The notes: a model not told the origin generated them from the letters alone. Shown: positions 17,476-25,503, counted from the stretch's first letter. The stretch is 37,251 bases of DNA from Actinomycetota bacterium (GCA_005883355.1 VAXG01000013.1:1-37251), one strand, 5' to 3'. A program made the numbers and translations.

Positions 17476-18746
17476 CAGCCGAGAGTGGGCTCCGGCTTGC
17501 CGGTCGGCTCGATGCGCATCATGTGGTAGACGAGCGGGATTGCGGCGAGGATCGGGATCCCGCAGACCGGCCAGAGGATCTGGTAGCCGTCCGTCGAGTG
17601 CAGATACGGTCGCGCCAGGTCGATGGCGACGCCGGCCACCGGCGCTCCGAGCAGAAGGCCCAAGCCCTTCGTCGTCGTCGCAAGCCCTGAGATCGCGCCG
17701 CGGTGCTCCTGCGGCATCAACTTGAAGAGCAGTCCCCACGCGAGGGTCATGACCATGCCGCCGGCGACGGCGACGGGAACGATCAGCGCGAAGTACCAGG
17801 TGTGCCAGGTCGTCGCGGTGCCCGCAACCAGGAAGCCACCGCCGTAGATGAAGGACGCGAAGAAGATCACGCGCGCGATCCCGAATCGGTCGCCGAGGCG
17901 GCCGGCGACCAGCGCGGCGATGACGTAGCCGGCCGCGACGGCGCCCAGCAACTCGGACGAGATCGTCTTCGATTCATGCAGCCCGTCGAGGACGTAGAGC
18001 ACGACGAAGGTGCGCGCCGCTGCGAACGTTCCCTCCCAGGCGGCGTTCGCAAGGAGGAAGCGGCGGACCTCCGCCTCCTCGCGAAGGATCTGCCAGCTTC
18101 GTTTGAAGTACGCACCGACTCCTTCGAACACGCGGCCGTGGCCGCCGTCCTCGCGTACGAGGAGGATCGGCACGGCGCACGCCGCCGTCGTCACGAACGC
18201 GGCCAGCACGAACGGCGCGGCGTGCCAGACCTTGAGCAGGAAGCCGCCACCCACGAGCGCCGCGCCCAGCGCGATCCCACGCAGGACATGCTGAATCCCC
18301 TGCGCCCGCCCATACGTCGAGGGCGGCAGCAGGTCCGGATAGAGGCCGCGGTAGGGCGGCTCGTAGACGTAGTACGCGAAGAAGAACGCGAGAACGATCA
18401 ACGTCGACGTCCAGAGGTTCGGCATGAAGGGCATCAGCAGCAGGCAGAAGCCCAGCGGGCCGAGCGCGGCGAGCATGAACGGTCGGCGACGACCCATCGG
18501 CGTGTGGAAGGTGTCGCTCCACGGGCCGATCACCGGAGAGAGCATCAGCGCGAAGACGCCTTCCGCGCCGAGCACGAGGCCGATCAGCGCACCCGATTCG
18601 GTGAAGCGGTGCAGCAGCGGCGGCAGGTAGGCCGCCGTCGTCGTGATCGAGAAGGCCAGACCGAATGCGCCGAAGCCGAGAACCCAGAACAGGCTGCGTC
18701 TGACGGTCTGCGAACTCGCCGCAGCATCGGCCGTCAGCTGTGTCAC
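17475..18746 (-). CDS. Major facilitator superfamily transporter (SLC45/sugar-cation-like)
   Basis: About 423 residues, about 12 predicted membrane helices. The loop between helices 2 and 3 reads GPWSDTFHTPMGRRRPF, close to the GRRRPF signature of the SLC45/sucrose-type and related sugar:cation carriers. A longer cytoplasmic loop (around GHGRVFEGVGAYFKRSWQ) divides the two halves. The start is the GTG that shares one base with the tetR stop (TAGTG). Substrate not determinable from the sequence; the neighbours suggest a small organic acid or glycoside. Confidence 0.9.
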   Translation of the reverse strand: MTQLTADAAASSQTVRRSLFWVLGFGAFGLAFSITTTAAYLPPLLHRFTESGALIGLVLGAEGVFALMLSPVIGPWSDTFHTPMGRRRPFMLAALGPLGFCLLLMPFMPNLWTSTLIVLAFFFAYYVYEPPYRGLYPDLLPPSTYGRAQGIQHVLRGIALGAALVGGGFLLKVWHAAPFVLAAFVTTAACAVPILLVREDGGHGRVFEGVGAYFKRSWQILREEAEVRRFLLANAAWEGTFAAARTFVVLYVLDGLHESKTISSELLGAVAAGYVIAALVAGRLGDRFGIARVIFFASFIYGGGFLVAGTATTWHTWYFALIVPVAVAGGMVMTLAWGLLFKLMPQEHRGAISGLATTTKGLGLLLGAPVAGVAIDLARPYLHSTDGYQILWPVCGIPILAAIPLVYHMMRIEPTGKPEPTLG

Positions 18747-19363
18747 TAGACCTTGGCTATCTCGCGGTCGGCGGCCAGCCCGCCGCAGATGACGTCGACC
18801 ACCGTCTCCTCGGCGCGGGCAATTGCCTCGTCGCCGTCCTCGAGCTGACCGAGCACCCAGCCGGTGAGGATCTCTTCGAGCGCTCCGTAGAAGACGTAGC
18901 TGGCCATGCGCGGATCGAGGTCGGAGCGGAACTCGCCCTCCTTCTGTCCGCGCGCGATGATCCGTTCGATCCCCGCGAACGCAGCCTCGATCTCGCCGAT
19001 GCGCTGCTGCAGGTGCGAGCTTCGCGTCACCTCGCGGACGAGCACACGCACGAGGTCGGGATCGCGCCGCCACGCACGTAGCAGGATCTTTGCGATGCCG
19101 GCCAACCGGTCGCGTGCACTCTCGTCGGTCTCCTCGACAGAACGAACCGCGTCGAGCACGTCGCGCCACGTCTCGCGGAAGATCGTCTCGAGTAGCTCCT
19201 CCTTGGAACGGAAGTAGTGGTACAGCAAGCCGTGCGCGACGCCCGCCTCTTCGGCGATGTCAGCGACGCGGCATGTGTGGTAGCCCCTGTGGGCGAACAC
19301 CCGAACGGCCGCGTCGAGGATGAGCCGACGCTTGTCCTCCTGTCCTCCGGAACGGTCGGTCAA
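18746..19363 (-). CDS. TetR/AcrR-family transcriptional regulator
   Basis: About 205 residues. The N-terminal HTH is typical: RRLILDAAVRVFAHRGYHTCRVADIAEEAGVAHGLLYHYFRSKEEL, described here by its helices, ends in the YHYF recognition signature. The C-terminal ligand domain resembles FadR/KstR-like actinobacterial regulators of acyl-CoA metabolism. TTG 19363 is chosen because TAGACT ends seven bases upstream; a GTG at 19387 would lie upstream of that box. First gene of the tetR-MFS-enolase operon and divergent from the racemase gene. Candidate repressor for the 14336-14351 operator and for itself. Confidence 0.92.
   Translation of the reverse strand: MTDRSGGQEDKRRLILDAAVRVFAHRGYHTCRVADIAEEAGVAHGLLYHYFRSKEELLETIFRETWRDVLDAVRSVEETDESARDRLAGIAKILLRAWRRDPDLVRVLVREVTRSSHLQQRIGEIEAAFAGIERIIARGQKEGEFRSDLDPRMASYVFYGALEEILTGWVLGQLEDGDEAIARAEETVVDVICGGLAADREIAKV
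19350..19363 (-). promoter_or_regulatory. Possible autoregulatory TetR site
   Basis: The first codons of tetR read TTGACCGACCGTTC, matching 11 of 14 positions of the operator TTGACTGACCAGTCAA at 14336-14351. Located at the predicted transcription start. Its second half is not palindromic, so this is a weak candidate. Confidence 0.35.
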
Positions 19364-19370
19364 TCGTCGC

Positions 19371-19399
19371 AGTCTAGTGCAGGGCACAGGTGCTACGGT
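19371..19399. promoter_or_regulatory. Back-to-back -10 boxes of tetR and the racemase gene
   Basis: TAGACT on the minus strand (19371-19376) ends seven bases before TTG 19363. TACGGT on the plus strand (19394-19399), preceded by TGC as an extended -10, ends seven bases before GTG 19407. Seventeen bases separate the two boxes, so the two promoters must share DNA and may exclude each other. Confidence 0.5.
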
Positions 19400-19406
19400 C
19401 GCGCCC

Positions 19407-20363
19407 GTGGTGCTACGCGGGCTGCTGGTGGTCGACTTCTCGCGCTACCTGCCCGGCCCCTTCGCCAGCCGCGAGCTCCTGCGGCGCGGCGCACGGGTCG
19501 TTCGGGTGGAAGCGCCGGAAGGCGATCCGCTGCGTTCGGTCGCTCCCGGCTGGGATGCCGCGCTCAACGCGGGCAAGGAATCCGTCGTCTGGGACCTCGA
19601 CCGGGATTCAGGGCTCGGGCCTGCGCTCGCCGCGCGAGCGGACGTCGTGCTGGAGGGGTTTCGTCCCGGCGTCGCCGATCGACTCCGGATCGGCGCATCC
19701 TCGCTCCCGTCGTCGGTCGTGTACTGCTCGGTGACGGGCTTCGGTCCCGAAAGCATGCGCGCCGGTCACGACCTCAACTACGCCGGCTGGGCCGGACTGC
19801 TCGCCGACACCGCACCGGCAGTGCCGCCCGTGCAGATCGCCGACCTCGCCGGCGGCTCGCTCTTCACCGTCATCGAGATCCTCGCGGCGCTGCTCGAGCG
19901 GCAACGCAGCGGAAGCGGCGCCCACATCGTCGTCTCCATGACTCACAACGCCCACAGGCTCGCCGCGCACCGCCTGCGCGGGGAGCCCGAACGGACGCTC
20001 ACCGGGGGCCTCGCCTGCTATCGCACGTATGAGACAGCGGACGACCGCTTCCTCACCGTGACGGCGGTCGAGTCGAAGTTCTGGCGGCGCCTCTGCGAGG
20101 TGATCGGCCGTGTCGACCTCGTCGAGCGCCATTACGAGACCGATCAGGAGGCGCTTGCCGCCGAGCTCGCATCGACGTTCCGGTCAAGGGCGCTCTCGGA
20201 CTGGCTCGGTGTGTTCGAGGGAGAGGACGTGATGGCGGGGCCCGTCGCAACCCTCGCCGAAGCGGCGGAGTGGCTCGGGGAGCCGGCGACGACAGGCGAA
20301 GTGCCTGCCCTGGGCGAGCACACTGAGAGCTGGCGCGCCGAGCTCGCCTCATTCGAGGGATAG
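19407..20363 (+). CDS. CaiB/BaiF CoA-transferase family protein, alpha-methylacyl-CoA-racemase-like
   Basis: 318 residues. Opens LLVVDFSRYLPGPFASRELL as in family III CoA transferases. AGHDLNY and VQIADLAGGSLF match the positions of the catalytic His and Asp of alpha-methylacyl-CoA racemase, which interconverts (2R)- and (2S)-methylacyl-CoA so branched chains can enter beta-oxidation. It is shorter than typical racemases by about 40 residues, lacking part of the C-terminal small domain, so a transferase role remains possible. Divergent from tetR with touching promoters, so it may be under the same regulator. GTG 19407 is supported by the -10 box. Confidence 0.82.
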   Translation: MVLRGLLVVDFSRYLPGPFASRELLRRGARVVRVEAPEGDPLRSVAPGWDAALNAGKESVVWDLDRDSGLGPALAARADVVLEGFRPGVADRLRIGASSLPSSVVYCSVTGFGPESMRAGHDLNYAGWAGLLADTAPAVPPVQIADLAGGSLFTVIEILAALLERQRSGSGAHIVVSMTHNAHRLAAHRLRGEPERTLTGGLACYRTYETADDRFLTVTAVESKFWRRLCEVIGRVDLVERHYETDQEALAAELASTFRSRALSDWLGVFEGEDVMAGPVATLAEAAEWLGEPATTGEVPALGEHTESWRAELASFEG

Positions 20364-20397
20364 CCACGCGCCCGGCCGAGGACGATTTGAGTCCAGG

Positions 20398-21234
20398 ATG
20401 ACTCTGCGCCGCATTCTCTCCCTGCTCTGCTTCGCGGCCTGCGCCTCGACCCTGGTCGGCTGCGCGGGCGGCGATACGCTCGCACTCGATCCGGTTGCGA
20501 GAGCCGCGAGCACGACCGCGGACACGACGTCCTCCAAGTTCGAGTTCCAAGCTTCGCTCAGCGCAGGCAGCCTCGGCTCGTTCTCGTTCCACGGGAACGG
20601 CATCTACGACGGCAAGGGCAAGTCCGGGTGGATGAACATGCACTTCGCGTTGCCCGCCGCGTACCAGATGCAGGTCCCGACCTCGGATCCGAGCATGGAG
20701 ATGATCTTCGACGGCAGCCACGGCCTCGTCATGTACATGCGCTCGCCGCTCTTCGACAAGCTGGTCCCTGCGGGCAAGTGGGTGAAGATGGACGTCGGAA
20801 AGATGGCGAAGAAGGAAGGCGTCGACCTGGGCGCGATCATGAACGCGAACCAGGCCGACCCGTCGCAGGCGCTCCGTATGCTGACGGCGTCGAGCAACGC
20901 GCGCGTGACCGGCTCCGAGCGGATCCGCGGCGTGCGGACGACGCATTACGCGTTCAACATCGACTTCAAGAAGCTCGCCCGGGACAACAAGCAGTTGAGG
21001 CAGCTGACGGAGGCGACCGGCTCGGTCTCGGCGCCGGCCGAGGCTTGGATCGACAGCAAGGGTCGCGTTCGGCGGCTGGCGGTCACGATGTCGCTCGGGG
21101 CTGCACAGATCGGCACGCCGATGACGATGACCATGACCGAAGACCTCTACGACTTCGGCGCACGAGCGGACATCACGCTGCCGACCGACGACCTGGTCGT
21201 CGACCTCTCCTCGCTGGCCGGCTCGGGGTCTTAG
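20398..21234 (+). CDS. Lipoprotein, LppX/LprG-like
   Basis: 278 residues. The signal LLCFAACASTLVGC ends in a lipobox, with Cys near residue 22. The mature domain alternates strands and amphipathic turns (FSFHGNGIYDG, MNMHFALPAAYQM, GKWVKMDVGKMAKK, THYAFNIDFKKLA, AEAWIDSKGRVRRL), a pattern resembling the LolA/LppX fold of actinobacterial lipoproteins that bind a lipid under the outer layer. The family link is from fold pattern only. Its stop overlaps the convergent SPFH gene by four bases. Confidence 0.78.
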   Translation: MTLRRILSLLCFAACASTLVGCAGGDTLALDPVARAASTTADTTSSKFEFQASLSAGSLGSFSFHGNGIYDGKGKSGWMNMHFALPAAYQMQVPTSDPSMEMIFDGSHGLVMYMRSPLFDKLVPAGKWVKMDVGKMAKKEGVDLGAIMNANQADPSQALRMLTASSNARVTGSERIRGVRTTHYAFNIDFKKLARDNKQLRQLTEATGSVSAPAEAWIDSKGRVRRLAVTMSLGAAQIGTPMTMTMTEDLYDFGARADITLPTDDLVVDLSSLAGSGS

Positions 21235-22112
21235 CTCTCGTCCTTAGGGCGCGGCAGCGCGTCGGTCAGCTGGCCGAGCGCGCGCGTGACCTCGCTCGGG
21301 ATGATCCACACCTTGTTGGACTCGCCCTGTGCGATCTGCGGCAGCACCTGCAAATACTGATAGGCGAGGAGCTTCGGGTCGGGGTCTCCGTCGTGAATCG
21401 CGCGGAAGACCGTGTCGATCGCCTTCGCCTGGCCCTCCGCCTGCAGGATCGCCGCCTGCCTTTGTCCCTCGGCCCGGAGAATCGCGCTCTGCTTCTCTCC
21501 CTCTGCGGTGAGGATCTGTGACTGCTTCACGCCCTCGGCGGTAAGGATCGCAGCACGCTTCTCCCGGTCGGCGCGCATCTGCTTCTCCATCGTCTCCTTG
21601 ATCGATGCCGGCGGATCGATCGCCTTCAGCTCGACGCGGTTGACTCGGATCCCCCACTTCCCGGTGGCCTCGTCGAGAACCCCGCGCAGCTGGTTGTTGA
21701 TCTCGTCGCGCGAGGTCAGCGTCTTCTCGAGCGCCATGCCGCCGATGACGTTGCGGAGCGTCGTCACGGTCAGCTGCTCGATTCCCTGGATGTAGTTCGC
21801 GATCTCGTAGGTCGCCGCCTTCGCATCGGTGACCTGGAAGTAGATGACCGTGTCGATGCTGACGACGAGGTTGTCCTCGGTGATCACCGGCTGCGGCTCG
21901 AACGACACGACCTGCTCGCGGAGATCCATCATGTCCCGCACGCGGTCGACGAACGGCACGACGATCGAGAGCCCCGGAGTAAGAGTGCGTGAGTAGCGCC
22001 CGAGACGCTCGACGACGCCTGCACGCGCCTGAGGAATGATGCGGATGGTACGGCCGAGCGTGAGCAGCACGAGCCCTGCAAGGACGAGCAGAACGATCAG
22101 CCCAGCGGTCAT
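21231..22112 (-). CDS. SPFH/band-7 membrane protein (stomatin/QmcA-like)
   Basis: 293 residues. One N-terminal membrane helix (about 3-20), then the SPFH domain (IIPQARAGVVERLGRYSRTLTPGL to VNRVELKAIDPP), a long helix with four tandem 11-residue units of the form ILTAEGxKQSQ (about 190-232), and a C-terminal domain ending in VWIIPSEVTRALGQL. Forms oligomeric membrane scaffolds and is linked to membrane-protein quality control. Located 12 bases after nfeD; NfeD and SPFH proteins are a known partner pair. GAGGTG precedes the ATG. Confidence 0.94.
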   Translation of the reverse strand: MTAGLIVLLVLAGLVLLTLGRTIRIIPQARAGVVERLGRYSRTLTPGLSIVVPFVDRVRDMMDLREQVVSFEPQPVITEDNLVVSIDTVIYFQVTDAKAATYEIANYIQGIEQLTVTTLRNVIGGMALEKTLTSRDEINNQLRGVLDEATGKWGIRVNRVELKAIDPPASIKETMEKQMRADREKRAAILTAEGVKQSQILTAEGEKQSAILRAEGQRQAAILQAEGQAKAIDTVFRAIHDGDPDPKLLAYQYLQVLPQIAQGESNKVWIIPSEVTRALGQLTDALPRPKDES

Positions 22113-22124
22113 CTCTTCACCTCT

Positions 22125-22553
22125 CTACTCGTAGACGAGAGCTGTTGCTCCCTCGATCTTGACGACCTCGACCCGCGTGCCGGGCTCGAGCACCTGATCC
22201 TCCATGTAGGCCCGCGCCGACCACTCCTCGCCGCCGATGCGTACGCGGCCACCGTTGACGTCCACGCGCTGGAGGACGACGGCCTTCGTGCCCTCGAGCG
22301 CGGCTGTGCCTGTCCGCAACGCCGCGGGCATGTGGAGATGCCGGCGGGCGATCGGGCGCAGGAACGCCACCGTCGCGACCGATCCTGCGATGAAGACGAC
22401 GAGTTGGAACACGACGCCGAGTCCAACGAGGGCGACGACCGCGGCGGCAACGGCCGCGAGCGCAACCGGTCCGAGGAAGAACATGCCGGGCGTGAAGATC
22501 TCGCCGACGGACAGGAGAACTGCCGCGATCGCCCAGATCAGCCAGCCAGGCAC
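22125..22553 (-). CDS. NfeD-family membrane protein
   Basis: 142 residues. Two or three hydrophobic segments (about 4-22, 26-45, 47-65), then a C-terminal OB-fold (TGTAALEGTKAVVLQRV to GTRVEVVKIEGATALV) typical of short NfeD proteins. Partner of the SPFH protein encoded immediately downstream. GTG 22553 is supported by a TACGAT box six bases upstream. First gene of the nfeD-SPFH operon. Confidence 0.93.
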   Translation of the reverse strand: MPGWLIWAIAAVLLSVGEIFTPGMFFLGPVALAAVAAAVVALVGLGVVFQLVVFIAGSVATVAFLRPIARRHLHMPAALRTGTAALEGTKAVVLQRVDVNGGRVRIGGEEWSARAYMEDQVLEPGTRVEVVKIEGATALVYE

Positions 22554-22559
22554 GATTGG

Positions 22560-22565
22560 ATCGTA
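22560..22565 (-). promoter_or_regulatory. -10 box of nfeD (TACGAT)
   Basis: TACGAT on the minus strand ends six bases before GTG 22553; the same hexamer and distance are found ahead of the acyl-CoA synthetase gene at 27631. Confidence 0.55.
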
Positions 22566-22572
22566 ATGGCGT

Positions 22573-23259
22573 TCAGGCGGGCCGCGCGAGACCGAGGGCC
22601 GCGGGCAGACCGTAGAGATCCATCAGGCGTTCGTCGAAGTCCGGGTGCCGGTCCTCGCGGTCGATCAAGATGGCACGCATCCCGAGCGCCCGCGCGCCGT
22701 CGATGTCCTCCTCGAGCGAGTCGCCGACCATGACCGCGTCCCCAGGCGCGACGGCAAGCGAGGCGAGGGCCGCCTGGAAGATCGTAGGGTGCGGCTTGAC
22801 GCGCCCATGCGAGCGGGAGTCGACGATTGCGTCGACGTCGAGCCGGTGGTGTGCGACGAACTCGGTCAGGTCGCGGATGCCGTTCGAGACGAGAGCGATG
22901 CGGAGCTCGGCACGCCTCAACTCCTCGAGCACCGGCAGGACGTCTTCGAACAGCTCGAAGTTCTCCGACACGCCCCATCCTTCCTCGATCTCCGTCGCAC
23001 ACTCGCTCGCGATCGCCTCGGGCCCGCCCATGCCGATGAAGATGTCCTCGGTGAAGCGGTGCCAGATCGACTCGTCGTGCAACAGCTCCGGATGGCGCTT
23101 GAGGTTGAGGACCGCCGCATCGCGCGCGTCGTCGTAGCGGCTCGTGTCGAGCGTGATGCCGTGACGCGCCGCGATTCGTGCATAGCGGTCGGCCGAGAGC
23201 TCCGGTCCGGGACGGCAGAGCGTGAAGTCGACGTCGAAGAGAACCGCGCGCACGGTCAT
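22573..23259 (-). CDS. HAD-superfamily hydrolase
   Basis: About 228 residues; phosphatase with nucleophile motif I FDVDFTL (D8 and D10), motif II VSNG, motif III Lys in GRVKPHP and motif IV VGDSLEEDIDGA. An alpha-helical cap lies between motifs I and II, as in phosphoglycolate-phosphatase-like members. The start overlaps the stop of the upstream kinase gene (ATGA). Third gene of the nitrilase-kinase-HAD operon; the combination suggests repair or disposal of a damaged or unwanted metabolite, but the substrate is unknown. Confidence 0.92.
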   Translation of the reverse strand: MTVRAVLFDVDFTLCRPGPELSADRYARIAARHGITLDTSRYDDARDAAVLNLKRHPELLHDESIWHRFTEDIFIGMGGPEAIASECATEIEEGWGVSENFELFEDVLPVLEELRRAELRIALVSNGIRDLTEFVAHHRLDVDAIVDSRSHGRVKPHPTIFQAALASLAVAPGDAVMVGDSLEEDIDGARALGMRAILIDREDRHPDFDERLMDLYGLPAALGLARPA

Positions 23260-24098
23260 TCGGCATCCTCCAGCAGCCAGCGCACCGTGTCGAGATGCGT
23301 GGAGATGTAGCTGCTGTCGAACGCCCAGGCCATGGTCTGGCCGATCGTCCACGCGCGCGCGCGGTCGCGGTCGAGTCCCAGCTCTGAGGTGACGCGATCA
23401 AGGCGGTAGAGCGCGTCGCGCTTGCTCTGGCCGAGCTCGAACGAGCGGACGATGGGTGCGACCGCGAACTCGCGCTCGCCCAGCAAGGGCTTCGGGTCGA
23501 TGACGAGCCACGGCTTGCGCTCGGCCGCCAGGACGTTGTCGCCATGCAGGTCCTGGTGAAGCAGCACCTGCTCACCCTGCGATTGCGAGAGTGAGGTCAA
23601 GGCGTCGACGGCGGCGTCCACGAGCCTGCGCTCGACGGCGCGACCCGAGCGCTCCCATTGCTCGGGCAAGTAACCGATCCACCATCCCGCCTCCTCTTCG
23701 AGTGTGTGGAACGGCGCGCCCGCCTCGACCCCAAGGCGCGGGAGAAGCTCGATCAGCACGTCCAACGCGACATCTGCGCCCGCGGCGGCGAGGGTCGTTC
23801 CCGGCTCGCAACGCTCGAGCAGCATCGCGGAGTGGTTGTCGTCGCGGGCGAGCAGTTGCACCGCGCCGTTGCCGTCCCAAAGAGCGAGGGCGTCGGCCTC
23901 GTGCTCGGACTCGCGATGGGGGAAAACCAGCTTGAGCACGGCCGGGCGCCCGTCCGGCAGCTCAGCACGCACTGCGTAACCGGCGGCTCCGGGATCGTAG
24001 GGCTCACCCAGCCTCAGGTCCCAGTCTGCGACGCATTCGGCGACGAGGTCGGGGACGCGCTCGAGCCAGACGCCGTGCGTCAGACTCGCGTCGGCCAC
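23256..24098 (-). CDS. Aminoglycoside/hydroxyurea phosphotransferase-like kinase (APH(6) family)
   Basis: About 280 residues with a protein-kinase-like fold: ATP-binding Lys in AVLKLVFPH, Glu in SEHEADAL, hinge LLERCEPGTTL, catalytic loop LLHQDLHGDNVL (Asp and Asn) and metal Asp in WLVIDPKPLLGEREF. The last motif is characteristic of the APH(6)/hydroxyurea kinase family. An ordinary metabolic or housekeeping role is as likely as drug resistance, since there is no sign of transfer. GTG 24098 overlaps the nitrilase stop by 19 bases. Confidence 0.87.
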   Translation of the reverse strand: MADASLTHGVWLERVPDLVAECVADWDLRLGEPYDPGAAGYAVRAELPDGRPAVLKLVFPHRESEHEADALALWDGNGAVQLLARDDNHSAMLLERCEPGTTLAAAGADVALDVLIELLPRLGVEAGAPFHTLEEEAGWWIGYLPEQWERSGRAVERRLVDAAVDALTSLSQSQGEQVLLHQDLHGDNVLAAERKPWLVIDPKPLLGEREFAVAPIVRSFELGQSKRDALYRLDRVTSELGLDRDRARAWTIGQTMAWAFDSSYISTHLDTVRWLLEDAE

Positions 24099-24916
24099 CG
24101 GTACGCGTTCGGCTGCCTGTTCGCGAGCGACGGCAGCTTCGCGCGGATGTTCTTCAGGTGCGCACGATCGAGCTCGGCGGCGATCACGGTCTCCTCGTCC
24201 GGCGCTTGCGCGACGACCACTCCCCACGGGTCGGCGATGAGCGAACGCCCGTAGGCCGGCTTGCCGGGAAGGGTCTCTCCGATCTGTGCAGCCGCGGCGA
24301 CATACAGCTGGTTCTCGATCGCACGCGCACGAAGGAGGACGTGCCAGTGATCCTTCCCGGTCGGAGTCGTGAAGTGCGCCGGCACTGTCACGAGTTGAGC
24401 GCCTTCGAGGGTGAGGATGCGATACAGCTCCGGAAAGCGAACGTCGTAGCAGATCGAGAGCCCGATCTTCCAGCCCTCGACATCCGCCACGACCGGCTCG
24501 TCACCCGGTTCTTCCGCCTCGGACTCGCGGTAGACGACACCGCCGACCTCGACGTCGAAGAGGTGGATCTTCCGGTACGTGGCAACGATGCGTCCTTCGG
24601 GATCGAACACGAGACTCGTGTTCGAAAGCTTTTCGCGGCCCTCGCGAAACTCTGCGATCGAGCCGCCGACGAGCGTGATCCCGTGCGCGCGCGCCCACTC
24701 CGACATGGCGGAGACGGACTCGCCGCCTTCGATCGGTTCCGCGCTCGCGTGGTACACCGCGGCGTCGCCGATCGCATTCCACTTCTCGGGTAGCACGACG
24801 ACGTCGGCACCGGTCGCTGCGGCTTGCGCAACGAGACGATCCGCTTTTTCGAGGTTCGCACTCTTGTCGGCCCGGCTGGTCATCTGGACGCACGCAACAC
24901 GAACTCGATCCGGCAT
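24080..24916 (-). CDS. Carbon-nitrogen hydrolase (nitrilase superfamily, Nit2/omega-amidase-like)
   Basis: 278 residues. Catalytic triad visible: Glu in VLPEKW, Lys in YRKIHLFD and Cys in SICYDVRFPEL. The sequence around VPAHFTTPTGKDHWHVLLRARAIENQLYV is typical of the Nit1/Nit2 branch, which hydrolyses amides such as deaminated glutathione or alpha-ketoglutaramate, consistent with metabolite repair. ATG 24916 has TATCCT six bases upstream. First gene of an overlapping three-gene operon with the kinase and HAD hydrolase. Confidence 0.93.
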   Translation of the reverse strand: MPDRVRVACVQMTSRADKSANLEKADRLVAQAAATGADVVVLPEKWNAIGDAAVYHASAEPIEGGESVSAMSEWARAHGITLVGGSIAEFREGREKLSNTSLVFDPEGRIVATYRKIHLFDVEVGGVVYRESEAEEPGDEPVVADVEGWKIGLSICYDVRFPELYRILTLEGAQLVTVPAHFTTPTGKDHWHVLLRARAIENQLYVAAAAQIGETLPGKPAYGRSLIADPWGVVVAQAPDEETVIAAELDRAHLKNIRAKLPSLANRQPNAYRWPTRV

Positions 24917-24922
24917 GGCCCC

Positions 24923-24928
24923 AGGATA
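24923..24928 (-). promoter_or_regulatory. -10 box of the nitrilase operon (TATCCT)
   Basis: TATCCT on the minus strand ends six bases before ATG 24916; no ribosome-binding sequence lies between. Confidence 0.5.
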
Positions 24929-24984
24929 GCTCTGCACCTGTAATCGGACTGATCGCGGGGGAACCAGGGTTCCCCCGCATCCAG

Positions 24985-25058
24985 TCGGGGTGCCCAGATT
25001 TGAACTGGGGACCTCTCCGACCCGAACGGAGCGCGCTACCAGGCTGCGCCACACCCCG
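24985..25058 (-). tRNA. tRNA-Pro (anticodon CGG)
   Basis: Acceptor stem CGGGGTG/CACCCCG, D-arm with GGCGCAGCCTGGTAGCGC, anticodon stem CTCCG/CGGAG with loop TTCGGGT (anticodon CGG, decoding CCG), and T-arm CCCAGTTCAAATCTGGG. 73 bases plus discriminator A; the CCA end is not encoded. All stems pair and the CGGGG opening is typical of bacterial tRNA-Pro. Confidence 0.97.
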
Positions 25059-25069
25059 AGGCGGCCCAA

Positions 25070-25075
25070 AGAGTA
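25070..25075 (-). promoter_or_regulatory. -10 box of tRNA-Pro (TACTCT)
   Basis: TACTCT on the minus strand lies 11 bases before the tRNA 5' end, with a weak -35 (TGACCC) 18 bases upstream. Confidence 0.45.
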
Positions 25076-25149
25076 GCCGCTTTCGGCACAGATGGGTCAC
25101 ATTTCCCCCGCTATGTTGCCCCCATCGACAACTGGGGAAGGCGGCGCGC

Positions 25150-25503
25150 ATGAACAGCGTGATCTTGATCGGAAACCTGACGACGGACGTCGAGCTTCGC
25201 GAGGTCGGCGCGGATAAGCGTCTTGCGAAGTTCGGGCTTGCGGTCGACCGTGGCGGCAAGGACAGCGAGACCGACTTCTTCCGGATCTCTGTCTGGGACC
25301 GGCAGGCTGAGGTCTGCGCCGACTATCTCGCGAAGGGCCGGAAGATCGCACTCGAAGGGCGGTTGAGGTACAGCACATGGGAAGACGAGGGAAAGAAGCG
25401 AAGCGCGGTCGAAGTCGTGGCCTACCGCGTGGAGTTCCTGCCTGGTCCGGCCGGCTCAGGCGCGGAGGTGATGCCGTTCGAGGCCGCCGCTGCCGCCGCC
25501 TAG
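25150..25503 (+). CDS. ssb: Single-stranded DNA-binding protein, short form without acidic tip
   Basis: 117 residues comprising essentially only the OB fold: MNSVILIGNLTTDVELR, FGLAVDR, FFRISVWDRQAEVCADYLAKGRKIALEGRL and the late VAYRVEFL. The linker and the acidic C-terminal tip (usually ending DDxPF) that recruits repair and replication partners are missing; it ends in a run of Ala. It therefore looks like an accessory paralog (SsbB type), not the main replication SSB. ATG with GGGGAAGG upstream. Its last 48 bases overlap the convergent hydrolase gene. Confidence 0.9.
   Translation: MNSVILIGNLTTDVELREVGADKRLAKFGLAVDRGGKDSETDFFRISVWDRQAEVCADYLAKGRKIALEGRLRYSTWEDEGKKRSAVEVVAYRVEFLPGPAGSGAEVMPFEAAAAAA

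Noticed and set aside
23256..24098. Acquired aminoglycoside resistance gene
   Set aside because: It is embedded in an overlapping metabolic operon with base composition like its neighbours and no mobile element nearby.
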